Of a stretch of 64,000 bases of DNA, positions 9,704 through 19,348 are shown piece after piece. The stretch is from Oxalobacteraceae bacterium (GTDB lineage Bacteria; Pseudomonadota; Gammaproteobacteria; Burkholderiales; Burkholderiaceae_D). Positions within the stretch are counted from its first letter, which is position 1; each line of letters begins with the position of its first letter. The DNA lies in NCBI GenBank assembly GCA_021151485.1, contig JAGKXB010000009.1, positions 1-64,000 of the forward strand. The letters are read 5' to 3'. The position numbers were made by a program, and so were the translations under genes. Below the pieces are notes generated by a model. That model was not told the DNA's origin, did no database searches, and saw nothing but the letters and a program-made list of their open reading frames with translations.

Positions 9704-10192
9704 TTAAAACTGTATATGTTGCGAAAAACTAAGTGGTAAAAAAGGCTTAATGGTACGTGCCGCCGTTTCGGCCATAGGGCTAAATAACGCGTGCGTCCAA
9801 AAATCTTGCTTGGGAATCGAGGTCATACCACACAACAAAACCATGGTCATAATAATGATGCCAGCTCTTGCCAGTCCAAACAAACTACCCAAACCACGAT
9901 CCACCAACGTCAATCCGCTTGCTTTGATAACCGCATTCATCGCCGCAATTAACAAGGACATCAAAATTCTTGTTCCAATAAATAAAACGGCAAATGCGAC
10001 AATTAAACGCACCACATCGCCCGGTATCATACTTGGTAACCATCGCGCTAACGTTTCACCATAAGCGTTAGCGATGACAAAAGCAGCTATCCAAGCCAAC
10101 AAAGATAAAATTTCCTTGACCAAACCACGCAAGGTACTAATGACGACTGAACAAGCAAAAACAAATAAAACCAGATAATCAAAAATAGTCAT
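9704..10192 (-). CDS. cvpA: CvpA family inner membrane protein
   Basis: The 162-residue protein has four predicted transmembrane helices and the family start TIFDYLVLFVFACSVVISTLRGLVKEILSLLAW. A conserved RGLGSLFGLARAGI segment follows the third helix. CvpA was named for colicin V production and is linked to envelope function; its molecular role is not settled. It sits between the SPOR-domain gene and purF, the usual order in this group. Confidence 0.9.
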   Translation of the reverse strand: MTIFDYLVLFVFACSVVISTLRGLVKEILSLLAWIAAFVIANAYGETLARWLPSMIPGDVVRLIVAFAVLFIGTRILMSLLIAAMNAVIKASGLTLVDRGLGSLFGLARAGIIIMTMVLLCGMTSIPKQDFWTHALFSPMAETAARTIKPFLPLSFSQHIQF

Positions 10193-10237
10193 GATTAGTT
10201 AATCATTGGCAAATCATTAATCATCATGCTAATTTCA

Positions 10238-11242
10238 TCATAAGGGCAATACAGTGCCGCTCAAGCCCAACTTTTGTAACTTACTACGAACCTTTTCCGC
10301 CTCTTCTTTATTGGTATAAGGCCCAACACGGATTCTGGTCCACTCACCAGTTTGCGTCGCCACTTTTTGCGTATGCGACACAATCCCTGCACTCTTTAAT
10401 TTTGCTTGCAAAGTATTTATTTTTTCTTGATCTGCCAACGCCGCTACTTGCACCACAAAACGCATGCTCTTTTGTGCAGGGTGCTCATTCACATCACCCG
10501 ATTTTCCATTCGTTTTACCTTCAAGAATGGCATTCGCTCTTGCTGCTTCACTTAAAGTTTCAGATGTTTTCTTGGATGTGGAAATTGATGTGACTGCGTG
10601 ACTAGGGATTTGTACTGAATGCTTACTTGAATTTTGTGCCAAATTGTGGGGGGTTTTAACAGGAGAATGAGATGGAGTTTCCTGGGTTCTTTTGTTTTCT
10701 TTAGTTTCTTTGGTGTCGGTTACTGCAACAGCATTAACGGGCGAACGTAAAGTAGGAGCAGGCGGAGATATTGGTGATGCTGGCACGACCACCTCCTCTT
10801 TGGAATCCAAAGTATCTGACGCTGTCATCTGAGGTTCAACAGGCGATATTTCTGCTGATGCTGATGCTGATGCTGATGCTGATGCTGATGCTGATGCAAG
10901 TGTAGACGACTGCAGGTTAATGTTAGGTGATGAAAACGATTTATCCTTGGAAGGAATTTGAATCAGGATATCGCTTTCCAATGGCTTGGGTTCAGAATCC
11001 AAAATCATGGGTAAACCAATAATCGCAGCTAAAGCAAGCGCAACCGCCCCAATTAAACGTCTACGAGCACGTTTCTTTTCTGGCAAGACAGGATCAACGG
11101 GCATATTGGCTGTAAGAGATTTGTTACTCCCTTTCCTCAAATTTGATGTATCACCAACGCGCGCACGAAAACCACCATCATCAAACGTGGTGTTTTGTTT
11201 ACCTTGATTTTTATCTTTACGAAAAAACGAGAACAAGCTCAT
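10238..11242 (-). CDS. SPOR domain-containing cell division protein (DedD-like)
   Basis: The 334-residue protein has a basic cytoplasmic N-terminus, one transmembrane helix near residues 62-80 (RRLIGAVALALAAIIGLPMIL) and a long low-complexity periplasmic linker. A C-terminal SPOR domain follows at about residues 258-334 (FVVQVAALADQEKINTLQAKL to RVGPYTNKEEAEKVRSKL, each seen in part). SPOR domains bind denuded septal peptidoglycan, so a role in division is expected, as for DedD. The linker contains an uninterrupted Ser-Ala run encoded by a GCTGAT hexamer tract that could vary in copy number without shifting the frame. It lies in the conserved folC-SPOR-cvpA-purF order. Confidence 0.88.
   Translation of the reverse strand: MSLFSFFRKDKNQGKQNTTFDDGGFRARVGDTSNLRKGSNKSLTANMPVDPVLPEKKRARRRLIGAVALALAAIIGLPMILDSEPKPLESDILIQIPSKDKSFSSPNINLQSSTLASASASASASASASAEISPVEPQMTASDTLDSKEEVVVPASPISPPAPTLRSPVNAVAVTDTKETKENKRTQETPSHSPVKTPHNLAQNSSKHSVQIPSHAVTSISTSKKTSETLSEAARANAILEGKTNGKSGDVNEHPAQKSMRFVVQVAALADQEKINTLQAKLKSAGIVSHTQKVATQTGEWTRIRVGPYTNKEEAEKVRSKLQKLGLSGTVLPL
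10854..10897. repeat. GCTGAT hexanucleotide microsatellite in SPOR gene
   Basis: About seven perfect head-to-tail copies of GCTGAT encode the Ser-Ala run in the periplasmic linker of the SPOR protein. The unit is six bases, so gain or loss of copies changes linker length without a frameshift. Confidence 0.95.
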
Positions 11243-11276
11243 GCGGTGAATAATAATTAATCGTTAATATCAATTT

Positions 11277-12560
11277 TTAAAAATTGCCGTTCTTTCTAGC
11301 GTGCATCACACCGGCAACCGTTAAAAAAGAACCAAAGACCACGATTCTATCATTCTCAGCCGCTCTGCTCTGAGCATTCGCATAAGCATCCATCGGGGAT
11401 GGGAAGGTTTGTACCTTAATTTGAGACTCAACAGCTATTTCAGTTGCTAATAATTTTTGCCTCAAGAACTCAGCAGAAGCAGCACGAGGTAATGGCAAAT
11501 CAGTGAAATACCACTCATCCACATACGGTTTTAATTTCGCCAAGATACCGTCAATATCTTTATCTTGCATTGCGCCAAACACGGCAAAAGTCGTGGGATG
11601 AAACCCCATATTCGAAAGATTCTGCGCCAACGTTGCAGCGGCATGCGGATTATGCGCAACATCCAACACAACAGTTGGTCGCCCTGGCAATACCTGAAAA
11701 CGCCCAGGCAAATCAACTAAAACAAAACCACTACGCACTTCCTGTGCACCGACTGGCAACCGATCACGTAATACCTCTAATGCGGCCAATACTGCCGTGG
11801 CATTCAACAACTGATTAGCACCACGCAAACTCGGATAAGCTAACGCGTGGCGGCGCTGATGACGCCCACCATAATTCCATTGTTGCTTATCGCCTGAATA
11901 ATTAAAATCACGGCCCAACAACCATAAATCAGCACCAATGGTTTGCGCGTGGTATATCAGAGATTGTGGTGGAACGGGATCACTACAAATTGCGGCTTTA
12001 CCTGGACGAAAAATACCAGCCTTTTCAAGCCCAATTTTTTCACGCGTATCACCCAGATAATCCATATGATCCATATCAACGCTGGTGACGATGGACACAT
12101 CAGCATCAATCACATTAACGGCATCCAGGCGTCCGCCCAAACCAACTTCTAAAATCACCACATCCAAATTAGCCTGGGAAAATAAGCGCAAAATCGCCAA
12201 CGTGGTGTGCTCAAAATAAGTTAATGGCACATCGCCACGATGAGCCTCGATAACTTCAAAATTTTCGACTAAATCCGCATCACCAGCAGATTCCCCGCCA
12301 ATTCTGGCGCGCTCATTGAAATTCAGAAAATGTGGCTTAATATACAACCCCACACGATAACCAGCTTGCAACAAAATCGATTCCAGCATAGCGCAGGTCG
12401 ATCCTTTGCCATTAGTACCGGCAACCATGATGACTGGACATGAAAATGCGATCCCCACTCTTTCTTTGACCTGGCTAACACGTTCCAAGCCCATATTAAT
12501 GACCTTGGAATGTCTGTTTTCAAGTAGAGCCAACCATTCAGGGAGTGTCATAAGATGCAT
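11277..12560 (-). CDS. folC: Bifunctional dihydrofolate/folylpolyglutamate synthase
   Basis: FolC adds glutamate to dihydropteroate and to tetrahydrofolate in the cytoplasm. The 427-residue protein carries the Mur-ligase-type ATP loop VAGTNGKGSTCAMLE near residue 50 and the second folate/ATP region TYFEHTTLAILRLF. EVGLGGRLDAVNVIDAD (about 135-151) and the C-terminal domain motif LDVAHNPHAA (about 305) are also present. It lies between accD and the SPOR gene in the usual order. Confidence 0.97.
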   Translation of the reverse strand: MHLMTLPEWLALLENRHSKVINMGLERVSQVKERVGIAFSCPVIMVAGTNGKGSTCAMLESILLQAGYRVGLYIKPHFLNFNERARIGGESAGDADLVENFEVIEAHRGDVPLTYFEHTTLAILRLFSQANLDVVILEVGLGGRLDAVNVIDADVSIVTSVDMDHMDYLGDTREKIGLEKAGIFRPGKAAICSDPVPPQSLIYHAQTIGADLWLLGRDFNYSGDKQQWNYGGRHQRRHALAYPSLRGANQLLNATAVLAALEVLRDRLPVGAQEVRSGFVLVDLPGRFQVLPGRPTVVLDVAHNPHAAATLAQNLSNMGFHPTTFAVFGAMQDKDIDGILAKLKPYVDEWYFTDLPLPRAASAEFLRQKLLATEIAVESQIKVQTFPSPMDAYANAQSRAAENDRIVVFGSFLTVAGVMHARKNGNF

Positions 12561-12605
12561 AAATGATGCGATAAATTTTTATAAATTATGAATAGTTTTT
12601 TATTT

Positions 12606-13478
12606 CTAACTTAAAACTTCTGCAGCTTGATTTTGCAATAAAGCCAATAAACGTGCGATTTCTTCGCGCATTTTACGGCGATCGACAATCATATCTACCG
12701 CACCTTTTTGCAATAAAAATTCAGCACGCTGGAAACCTTCCGGCAACTTTTCCCGCACCGTATTTTCAATCACACGAGGACCGGCAAAACCAATTAAAGC
12801 TTTAGGCTCAGCAATCACCACATCGCCCATAAAAGCAAACGAGGCAGAAACACCACCCATCGTGGGGTCGGTTAACAACGTGATGAATGGCAGTTTTTGT
12901 GCGGACAATTGCGTCAACATTGCGGTTGTTTTGGCCATTTGCATGAGCGACAACAACCCTTCTTGCATACGTGCACCGCCTGTTGCTGTAACACAGATAA
13001 AAGGTACTTTTTGCTCTAACGCTGCCTGCGCACCTCGAACAAAACGTTCACCCACAACCGATCCCATGGAACCACCCATGAAGCCAAACTCAAAACAAGC
13101 CACCACTACGGGCAATGTCATGATCGCGCCACCCATGACAATCAAAGCATCCGTTTCTCCTGTTGCTTCTATCGCGTCTTTTAAGCGTTCTGGATATTTC
13201 TTCGAATCTTTAAATTTGAGCACATCAAAAGGCACAATATCCTGCCCAATTTCATAACGACCACCAGCATCTAACAAAGCATCGAGACGTTCACGCGCAC
13301 GAATACGCATGTGGTGATCGCATTTGGGACAAACATGGAGATTAGATTCCAGATCGGTGCGATACAACACCGCTTCACAGGAAGGACATTTCACCCATAG
13401 ACCTTCTGGCACAGATTTACGCGTAGCAGAATCGGAACGCTGTATGCGCGGTGGTAGTAATTTTTCTAACCAGCTCAT
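12606..13478 (-). CDS. accD: Acetyl-CoA carboxylase carboxyltransferase subunit beta
   Basis: AccD forms with AccA the carboxyltransferase that transfers CO2 from biotin to acetyl-CoA, the first step of fatty acid synthesis. The 290-residue protein has the N-terminal four-cysteine zinc ribbon ([23 protein letters not shown] at residues about 31-53, quoted only to show the CxxC pairs). The crotonase-fold core includes [18 protein letters not shown] and [14 protein letters not shown]. It follows trpA on the same strand, as in most Burkholderiales. Confidence 0.98.
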   Translation of the reverse strand: MSWLEKLLPPRIQRSDSATRKSVPEGLWVKCPSCEAVLYRTDLESNLHVCPKCDHHMRIRARERLDALLDAGGRYEIGQDIVPFDVLKFKDSKKYPERLKDAIEATGETDALIVMGGAIMTLPVVVACFEFGFMGGSMGSVVGERFVRGAQAALEQKVPFICVTATGGARMQEGLLSLMQMAKTTAMLTQLSAQKLPFITLLTDPTMGGVSASFAFMGDVVIAEPKALIGFAGPRVIENTVREKLPEGFQRAEFLLQKGAVDMIVDRRKMREEIARLLALLQNQAAEVLS

Positions 13479-13511
13479 AAACTTCTCCTGTTTATCCCAA
13501 TATGTTCAATA

Positions 13512-14318
13512 TTATTCATCTAAGGCTGTGCGTATACTGCGCACAAAACTTTGTGCTTTTTGCACTGCCTGCTCGACCTGATCTGCGGCCATATTTTCTA
13601 TTTCTTGAATAAGACGACTACCTACTACAACGGCATCTGATACTGATGCAACGGCTTTGGCTGTTGCTCCGTCGCGAATACCAAACCCCACACCGATCGG
13701 TAATTTGACATACTGACGAATAGCGGCAATACGCTGTTTGACTTCCTGAATATCAATATTGTCAGCGCCCGTTACTCCTTTTAGAGAAACATAGTAACTA
13801 AAACCACCACCAATAGCTGCTACTTGTGCAATTCGCTCCTCGGTAGAAGTAGGGGCAAGCAAGAAAACGACGTCTAACTCATGGGATCGCATCATCGAAG
13901 CAAATTCTTCGCATTCTTCGGGGGGATAATCCACCACAATCACGCCATCAATACCTGCCTCTTTGCCAGCTTGAATAAAAGCCGCCTGCCCCATGCGCTC
14001 AATTGGATTGGCATAACCCATCAAAATCACAGGCGTTGTTGTGTTTTTTTCACGAAATTCGCGCACAAAACCCAGCACATCTCTTATACCTATACCAAAT
14101 TTCAATGCTCGCTCACAAGCACGTTGAATAACAGGACCTTCCGCCATCGGATCAGAAAACGGTACTCCTAACTCAATAATGTCTGCCCCGCCTGCCACCA
14201 ACGCATGCATCAGCGGTACCGTCAATGCTGGCGCTGGATCACCAGCAGTAATAAATGGGATCAAGCCTTTTTTGTTACGGGCCGCCAAGGCGGAAAATGT
14301 GGAGGCGATTCTAGACAT
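13512..14318 (-). CDS. trpA: Tryptophan synthase alpha subunit
   Basis: TrpA cleaves indole-3-glycerol phosphate and channels indole to TrpB. The chosen ATG gives [20 protein letters not shown] and a 268-residue protein, the normal family length, overlapping the trpB stop by eight bases. The open frame runs 16 codons further upstream inside trpB, but that start is not needed. The catalytic glutamate lies in [17 protein letters not shown] and the second acid in [10 protein letters not shown]. The phosphate-binding loops GVTGAD and GFGI are present. Confidence 0.97.
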   Translation of the reverse strand: MSRIASTFSALAARNKKGLIPFITAGDPAPALTVPLMHALVAGGADIIELGVPFSDPMAEGPVIQRACERALKFGIGIRDVLGFVREFREKNTTTPVILMGYANPIERMGQAAFIQAGKEAGIDGVIVVDYPPEECEEFASMMRSHELDVVFLLAPTSTEERIAQVAAIGGGFSYYVSLKGVTGADNIDIQEVKQRIAAIRQYVKLPIGVGFGIRDGATAKAVASVSDAVVVGSRLIQEIENMAADQVEQAVQKAQSFVRSIRTALDE

Positions 14319-15546
14319 AACGCATCCCCATACGTTCGGCAACTGTATGCATATCCTTATCACCACGACCAGACAAATTAACTAAAATAATTTTATCCTG
14401 AGGTAAAGTCGCTGCTAGCTTGGCAGCATAGGCCAATGCGTGGCTGGATTCCAAAGCAGGAATAATTCCTTCAATATGGCAGCAATCATGAAATGCCTGC
14501 AAGGCTTCCTCATCCGTAACGGCAACATACTGCGCCCGACCAATGTCTTTCAGAAAGGCATGTTCAGGTCCAACACCAGGATAATCAAGACCTGCCGAAA
14601 CCGAGTGCGTTTCAATAACTTGTCCATTTTCATCCTGCAATAAATAAGTACGATTACCATGCAGTACACCGGGCGTACCGCCAGATAAAGCAGCCGCATG
14701 CTCACCGGTTGCCAAACCATTGCCAGCAGCTTCTACACCGATCAATTGCACTGCTTTATGATCAATGTAAGGATAAAAAATACCCATTGCATTTGATCCA
14801 CCACCTACGCAGGCAACGACTACATCGGGCTGGCGTCCGGTCATTTCCGGCATTTGCGACAGACATTCACAACCAATTACAGATTGAAAATCACGCACCA
14901 TCTTAGGATAAGGATGTGGACCAGCAACGGTACCGATGATGTAAAAGGTATTTTCCACATTCGTTACCCAATCACGCATGGCCTCATTTAATGCGTCTTT
15001 GAGTGTTTTAGAACCTGACTCGACTGGCACAACCGTTGCGCCCAGCAATTTCATCCGGTACACATTTTGTGCTTGTCGCTTGACATCCTCGCTACCCATA
15101 TACACGACGCACTCAAGACCAAAACGTGCGCAAATCGTGGCGGTGGCAACACCGTGCTGCCCTGCTCCTGTTTCGGCAATCACACGTGGTTTGCCCATGC
15201 GTTTTGCCAATAAAGCCTGACCGATTACATTGTTAATCTTATGTGCACCAGTGTGATTTAAATCTTCGCGCTTGAAATAAATCTGAGCACCAGCTGCTTT
15301 CTCAGACCAACGTTTTGCGTGATAAATCGGTGATGGACGACCTACAAAATGTTTTAATTCGTAATGAAATTCGGCTAAAAACTCTGGATCCTGACTATAG
15401 TGAAGGTAAGCTGCCTTTAATTCTGCCAACGCATGTGTCAACGTTTCTGATACAAAACTACCGCCATAAATGCCAAAGTGTCCTTTGTTGTCAGGAAATT
15501 GATAATCCTTAGCTTGGTACAAAGACGAAGTATCATTTTCAAGCAC
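14311..15546 (-). CDS. trpB: Tryptophan synthase beta subunit
   Basis: TrpB condenses indole with serine to give tryptophan, using PLP. The 411-residue protein shows the PLP lysine in [14 protein letters not shown], the substrate loop AETGAGQHG, and the phosphate-binding GGGSNAMG. It overlaps trpA and heads trpB-trpA-accD here. No trpF is seen immediately upstream; the upstream region holds the SRP RNA gene instead. Confidence 0.98.
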   Translation of the reverse strand: MLENDTSSLYQAKDYQFPDNKGHFGIYGGSFVSETLTHALAELKAAYLHYSQDPEFLAEFHYELKHFVGRPSPIYHAKRWSEKAAGAQIYFKREDLNHTGAHKINNVIGQALLAKRMGKPRVIAETGAGQHGVATATICARFGLECVVYMGSEDVKRQAQNVYRMKLLGATVVPVESGSKTLKDALNEAMRDWVTNVENTFYIIGTVAGPHPYPKMVRDFQSVIGCECLSQMPEMTGRQPDVVVACVGGGSNAMGIFYPYIDHKAVQLIGVEAAGNGLATGEHAAALSGGTPGVLHGNRTYLLQDENGQVIETHSVSAGLDYPGVGPEHAFLKDIGRAQYVAVTDEEALQAFHDCCHIEGIIPALESSHALAYAAKLAATLPQDKIILVNLSGRGDKDMHTVAERMGMRYV

Positions 15547-15728
15547 GATTCATTCTTTCACAGAAAAATTAGATAACGTAGAAAAAGGCAAAAAACAAGC
15601 TAAATAGACAGAATTTCAAACTCGCCACATTACCAATTTAATAATAAATAGAACAACAAAAAAATATAACGTCGTTTTATAGATATAAATTTAATCAGAT
15701 AACAGCGGTTTAAATTCGATAAAGAAGA

Positions 15729-15824
15729 GGCGAGCCTTGTCTGCGGCACTTGTGGGAAATGGCTTTGGCTGCTTCGTTCCCGACCTGACCAGGTTCACCA
15801 TGCCACAATGCGCAGGGGCCCGCC
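15729..15824 (-). ncRNA. ffs: Signal recognition particle RNA (4.5S-like, bacterial small type)
   Basis: Read on the minus strand, the segment begins GGCGGGCC and ends GGCTCGCC, which pair to close a single long hairpin of about 96 bases. The apical part contains the hallmark of Ffh-binding SRP RNA, a GGTCAGGTC stretch followed by GGGAA and then GAAGCAGCC, forming the two asymmetric internal loops and GNRA-type tip. It works with Ffh and FtsY in co-translational membrane targeting. A short open frame over the same bases is a shadow. Ends are set by the outer stem and may be off by a few bases. The rest of the gap from 15547 to 16006 shows no gene. Confidence 0.95.
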
Positions 15825-16006
15825 GGCCAGTATTGTACCTCAACAGCATGATTTACAAAGTGAAAATTTATTGCCCTCGTTATTGATGATGTTCTTACCA
15901 AACACTTACCATAGATGAATATTTTTCGCATAATTTGCTTGTTTTATGTTTAATACTTCTGAGTGTTACCGCCTTTTCATCCCCCAAAGACAGTTAAAAA
16001 CTCATC

Positions 16007-18073
16007 ATGCCTCCACTTAAAAAATATCGTCATCCTATCTCGCTATTGATTGCGAGTTTAATTGCCATCACAACCATTCTCTTCACTCTACTCGTCACGC
16101 TGCATTATTTTGATTGGAATCGTGCTAAACCGTGGCTGAATGCACGAACTAGCGAAGCGCTGGAGCGGCCCTTTACAATCAATGGAGAATTGAAACTGGT
16201 CTGGAAAAAACACGCATCCGGATCAAGCAATCCCAATGTCTCATGGCACAACATGATTCCATGGCCACATTTTCTGGCGCAAAACGTGCATCTGGGCAAT
16301 CCAACAAACATGAAGGCGTCGTCAAATGATATGGCCCACATCAAGCAAGTCAGTTTTGTACTTAATCCTTTAGCACTACTACAAAAGGAAATTGCGATTT
16401 CCAGCGTGCATTTCGATGAACTCAACATCAACCTGCTACGCAATCTGGATGGAAGCAACAACTGGACGTTTAAAACTGATCAAACATCCTCATCCTGGGG
16501 GGTGAAATTGCAAGAAATCATGTTTACAAAAGGACGTATTCATCTGGTTGATGAGATAAAACAAGCGGATGTGGTAGCTGAAATCGATACGATTGATACG
16601 AATAATAGGACGAATGTCTACGAAATCGCATGGCACATGCAAGGCAAATTTAATGGTGAAGCACTCAATGGGAATGGCAAAATAGGCGCGGTATTATCAT
16701 TACAACGTCAAACGCAACCTTATCCCATCATGGCACAGTTACGTGTGGGACAAACTGAAATTGCAGTAGAAGGTACGCTTACAAAACCCAGCAATTTAGC
16801 TGCCCTAGATATGCGATTAAAAGTATCGGGTGTCAGTATGGGAAAGTTATATGCCTTAGGTGGTCTTTATTTACCAGAAACACCCCCATTTAGCACCGAA
16901 GGACACTTGATCGGGAGCTTAAGTCCAAATGGCGATCGCTGGGTTTATGAAGAATTTAGCGGTAAAGTAGGTGCCAGCGATATTTCGGGTAAGCTCGACT
17001 ATCAATCGGCCTCCAAACAACAAACCCGTCCACAGTTATCAGGGACAGTTTTATCACATACCCTACACTTTTCTGACCTAGCACCTTTGATCGGCGCTGA
17101 TTCCAATGCCAGCAAAACCAAACGCGGTGCAGCCCTCATCCAACCAAGCAACAAAATCTTACCTATTGAGTCCTTCAAAACGGATCGTTGGAACACTCTT
17201 AATGCTGACATTGCTTTCAAGGCAGACAATATTATTCGCGACAGAGCACTCCCCATCAACAAATTGAGCACCAATTTGCGCTTGAAAGATGGCATTTTAT
17301 CCTTGTCACCTCTCAATTTTGATGTCGCTGGTGGAAATTTGAGTTCCAACATCATGCTGGATGGTAGCGGCAAAACGGGCAAAAATACAATCAAAGCAAC
17401 GCTCAATGTCAGTGCACGTCATTTAAAACTCAAACAACTACTCCCTTCTTTACCCACTACGCAAGCCAGCATAGGTGAAATCAATGGTGATATATCGTTA
17501 TCAGCGACGGGGCATTCGATTGCAAGTTTGCTTGGTACGTCAAATGGAGAAATGAAAACCCTAATTAATCAAGGTAGTGTCAGCAAACTACTACTTGAAG
17601 AAATGGGCCTCAACATTGGCAGTATTATTTTGACTCGTTTGGCGGGCGACAAACAAATCAGAATTAATTGCATGGCAACGAATTTTGCTGTGGAGAACGG
17701 TTTAATGCAGGCACGCAACTTTATCGTAGATACAGACGATGCAATTATTTATGTCAATGGCAATATCAATTTAGCACAAGAACAATTGAACCTGACCATC
17801 AATCCGAATAGTAAAGGCTTGCGCATACTCTCACTTAGAGCACCGCTTTACGTAAAAGGAAGTTTCAAGCAACCACAAATTAACATAGACCGCGGGGTGT
17901 TAGCCCTCAAATCCGGTAGCGCAATTGCATTGGCAGCTTTGACACCAGCAGCTGCGCTGCTTCCATTAGTCAACACTGGACAAGAAAAAAGCGGCGAATG
18001 TAGCAAATTACTGGCAGTTGCCCGCACAAAGCCTGTGGCACCACCCCCAAGCAAAATTTATCGCAAAAAATAG
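16007..18073 (+). CDS. AsmA family protein
   Basis: The 688-residue protein has one N-terminal transmembrane helix (LIASLIAITTILFTLLVTLHYF, about residues 13-34), followed by FDWNRAKPWLNARTSEALERPF-type AsmA start motifs. A long beta-rich periplasmic part ends in the AsmA C-terminal domain (ISLSATGHSIASLLGTSNGEM, then FIVDTDDAIIYVNGNINLAQEQL, seen in part). AsmA-like proteins are thought to bridge inner and outer membranes for phospholipid or lipid transfer. The last 70 residues contain a second hydrophobic patch (SGSAIALAALTPAAALLPLV). The gene stands alone; its upstream region shows no strong ribosome-binding site. Confidence 0.9.
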   Translation: MPPLKKYRHPISLLIASLIAITTILFTLLVTLHYFDWNRAKPWLNARTSEALERPFTINGELKLVWKKHASGSSNPNVSWHNMIPWPHFLAQNVHLGNPTNMKASSNDMAHIKQVSFVLNPLALLQKEIAISSVHFDELNINLLRNLDGSNNWTFKTDQTSSSWGVKLQEIMFTKGRIHLVDEIKQADVVAEIDTIDTNNRTNVYEIAWHMQGKFNGEALNGNGKIGAVLSLQRQTQPYPIMAQLRVGQTEIAVEGTLTKPSNLAALDMRLKVSGVSMGKLYALGGLYLPETPPFSTEGHLIGSLSPNGDRWVYEEFSGKVGASDISGKLDYQSASKQQTRPQLSGTVLSHTLHFSDLAPLIGADSNASKTKRGAALIQPSNKILPIESFKTDRWNTLNADIAFKADNIIRDRALPINKLSTNLRLKDGILSLSPLNFDVAGGNLSSNIMLDGSGKTGKNTIKATLNVSARHLKLKQLLPSLPTTQASIGEINGDISLSATGHSIASLLGTSNGEMKTLINQGSVSKLLLEEMGLNIGSIILTRLAGDKQIRINCMATNFAVENGLMQARNFIVDTDDAIIYVNGNINLAQEQLNLTINPNSKGLRILSLRAPLYVKGSFKQPQINIDRGVLALKSGSAIALAALTPAAALLPLVNTGQEKSGECSKLLAVARTKPVAPPPSKIYRKK

Positions 18074-18198
18074 TCAATACAACAATGTATTTTTGATATC
18101 ATGATTAAAAATCAACATGTTTATCATGTGTATTTTTAAGGACAGTTTTCACATTCGTTACGACCATATCTTTGGTCCCATAAAGCGGAGATGTGTAT

Positions 18199-19293
18199 AT
18201 GAGTCAAAAAAATCAAAAAATACTCAGTGCGCAGGAAAAAGCAAACGCAGCTTTAGAAGCGGCATGTGCAATTCAACCCATTGAACAAATTGCACAAAAA
18301 TACGGCGTATATCCCCATCAAATTGAACAATGGAAACAAAAATTAATAAAAAAATCTCCTCTACTTTTTACTGATCATGTTCAATTTGATTGCTCACAAC
18401 CCCCATCTAATGATTGGATTTTTCAGTCCAAACAAACTCAACTTAGGCCACAATCTCCACAATCATCTAAACCTGAAAAGAATTTGGCGAGAATGCCAAT
18501 TAAACAAGTTCAAAAAATAAATAACGTACTTATTTTTAAAAACTTCACACATACGCACACTGATCATCCCAACCCCAAAACAGCCTCCCAATTCACGGAA
18601 CACCAAGAAAAAATCAAAGAAAAAGAGCGCAAACGGATTGCGCGTGAAATTCATGATGATTTGGGTCAAAATTTACTGGCGATGCGGATGGATATTTTGA
18701 TGTTGCAGCGACACACGGCACATACCCATGCACACCTGCATGAAAGAGTGAATATCGTATTAAATAATCTTGATACCACCATACAATCCGTTAAATCGAT
18801 TGTGAACAATTTGCGTCCATTGAAATTGGATTTTGGGCTACAAGCGGGTATTGAATGGTTATTAAAAACGTTTGAGCGTATCAGCGGGATTCATTGTCTA
18901 TTACTTGCACATGAAGCAACATTCGTAAAATTTGCACACACACTCAACAACGAACAAACTTTAGCAATTTTTCGCATTTTGCAAGAGGCACTGAGTAACA
19001 TCATACGGCACGCATTTGCCACCAAAGTCGAAGTAGTCATTGATCAAAATAAATATCTATTTTCAATGGCAGTCAAAGACAATGGTGTCGGAATTCAGCA
19101 TCTAAATGAGAACAAAAATAATTCGTTTGGCATCATCGGTATCAAAGAACGCTTACTTTCAATCAATGGAGAATGCATGATTGATAGCCAACATGGTACC
19201 GGCACAACATTACGCATCGCCATTCCTATTGGGCAAAAATCGTCAGAAACGAGACATGAAATGCCATTAGCGAAATATTCACAAACCAAATAA
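18199..19293 (+). CDS. Soluble HisKA_3-type histidine kinase with transposase-like HTH domain
   Basis: The 364-residue protein has no signal peptide or membrane helix. Residues about 10-50 form a helix-turn-helix like that of IS3/IS911 OrfA proteins (KANAALEAACAIQPIEQIAQ, then YGVYPHQIEQWKQKL). A polar linker follows to about residue 135. Next is a HisKA_3 dimerisation domain with phospho-acceptor H152 in REIHDDLGQN, then a HATPase domain with the N-box in LQEALSNIIRHAFA and G-boxes in VKDNGVGI and SFGIIGIKERLL. The ATG is chosen because GGAG lies eight bases upstream; a GTG two codons earlier is the alternative. Such kinases usually pair with NarL/LuxR-type regulators, but none is adjacent, so it is an orphan. 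The HTH may bind DNA or serve only as a sensor/protein contact. Confidence 0.85.
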   Translation: MSQKNQKILSAQEKANAALEAACAIQPIEQIAQKYGVYPHQIEQWKQKLIKKSPLLFTDHVQFDCSQPPSNDWIFQSKQTQLRPQSPQSSKPEKNLARMPIKQVQKINNVLIFKNFTHTHTDHPNPKTASQFTEHQEKIKEKERKRIAREIHDDLGQNLLAMRMDILMLQRHTAHTHAHLHERVNIVLNNLDTTIQSVKSIVNNLRPLKLDFGLQAGIEWLLKTFERISGIHCLLLAHEATFVKFAHTLNNEQTLAIFRILQEALSNIIRHAFATKVEVVIDQNKYLFSMAVKDNGVGIQHLNENKNNSFGIIGIKERLLSINGECMIDSQHGTGTTLRIAIPIGQKSSETRHEMPLAKYSQTK

Positions 19294-19348
19294 ATGACGA
19301 CAGCAAAAACAAAAAATAAGAAGAAAATCGTAAAAAAACAGCATAAAT

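Noticed and set aside
15710..15931. 73-codon open frame on the minus strand
   Set aside because: It lies over the SRP RNA gene, whose secondary structure and signature bases explain the conservation better.
18199..18350. Possible IS3-type transposase gene (OrfA)
   Set aside because: The HTH is in frame with an intact histidine kinase; there is no OrfB, no inverted repeat and no target duplication.
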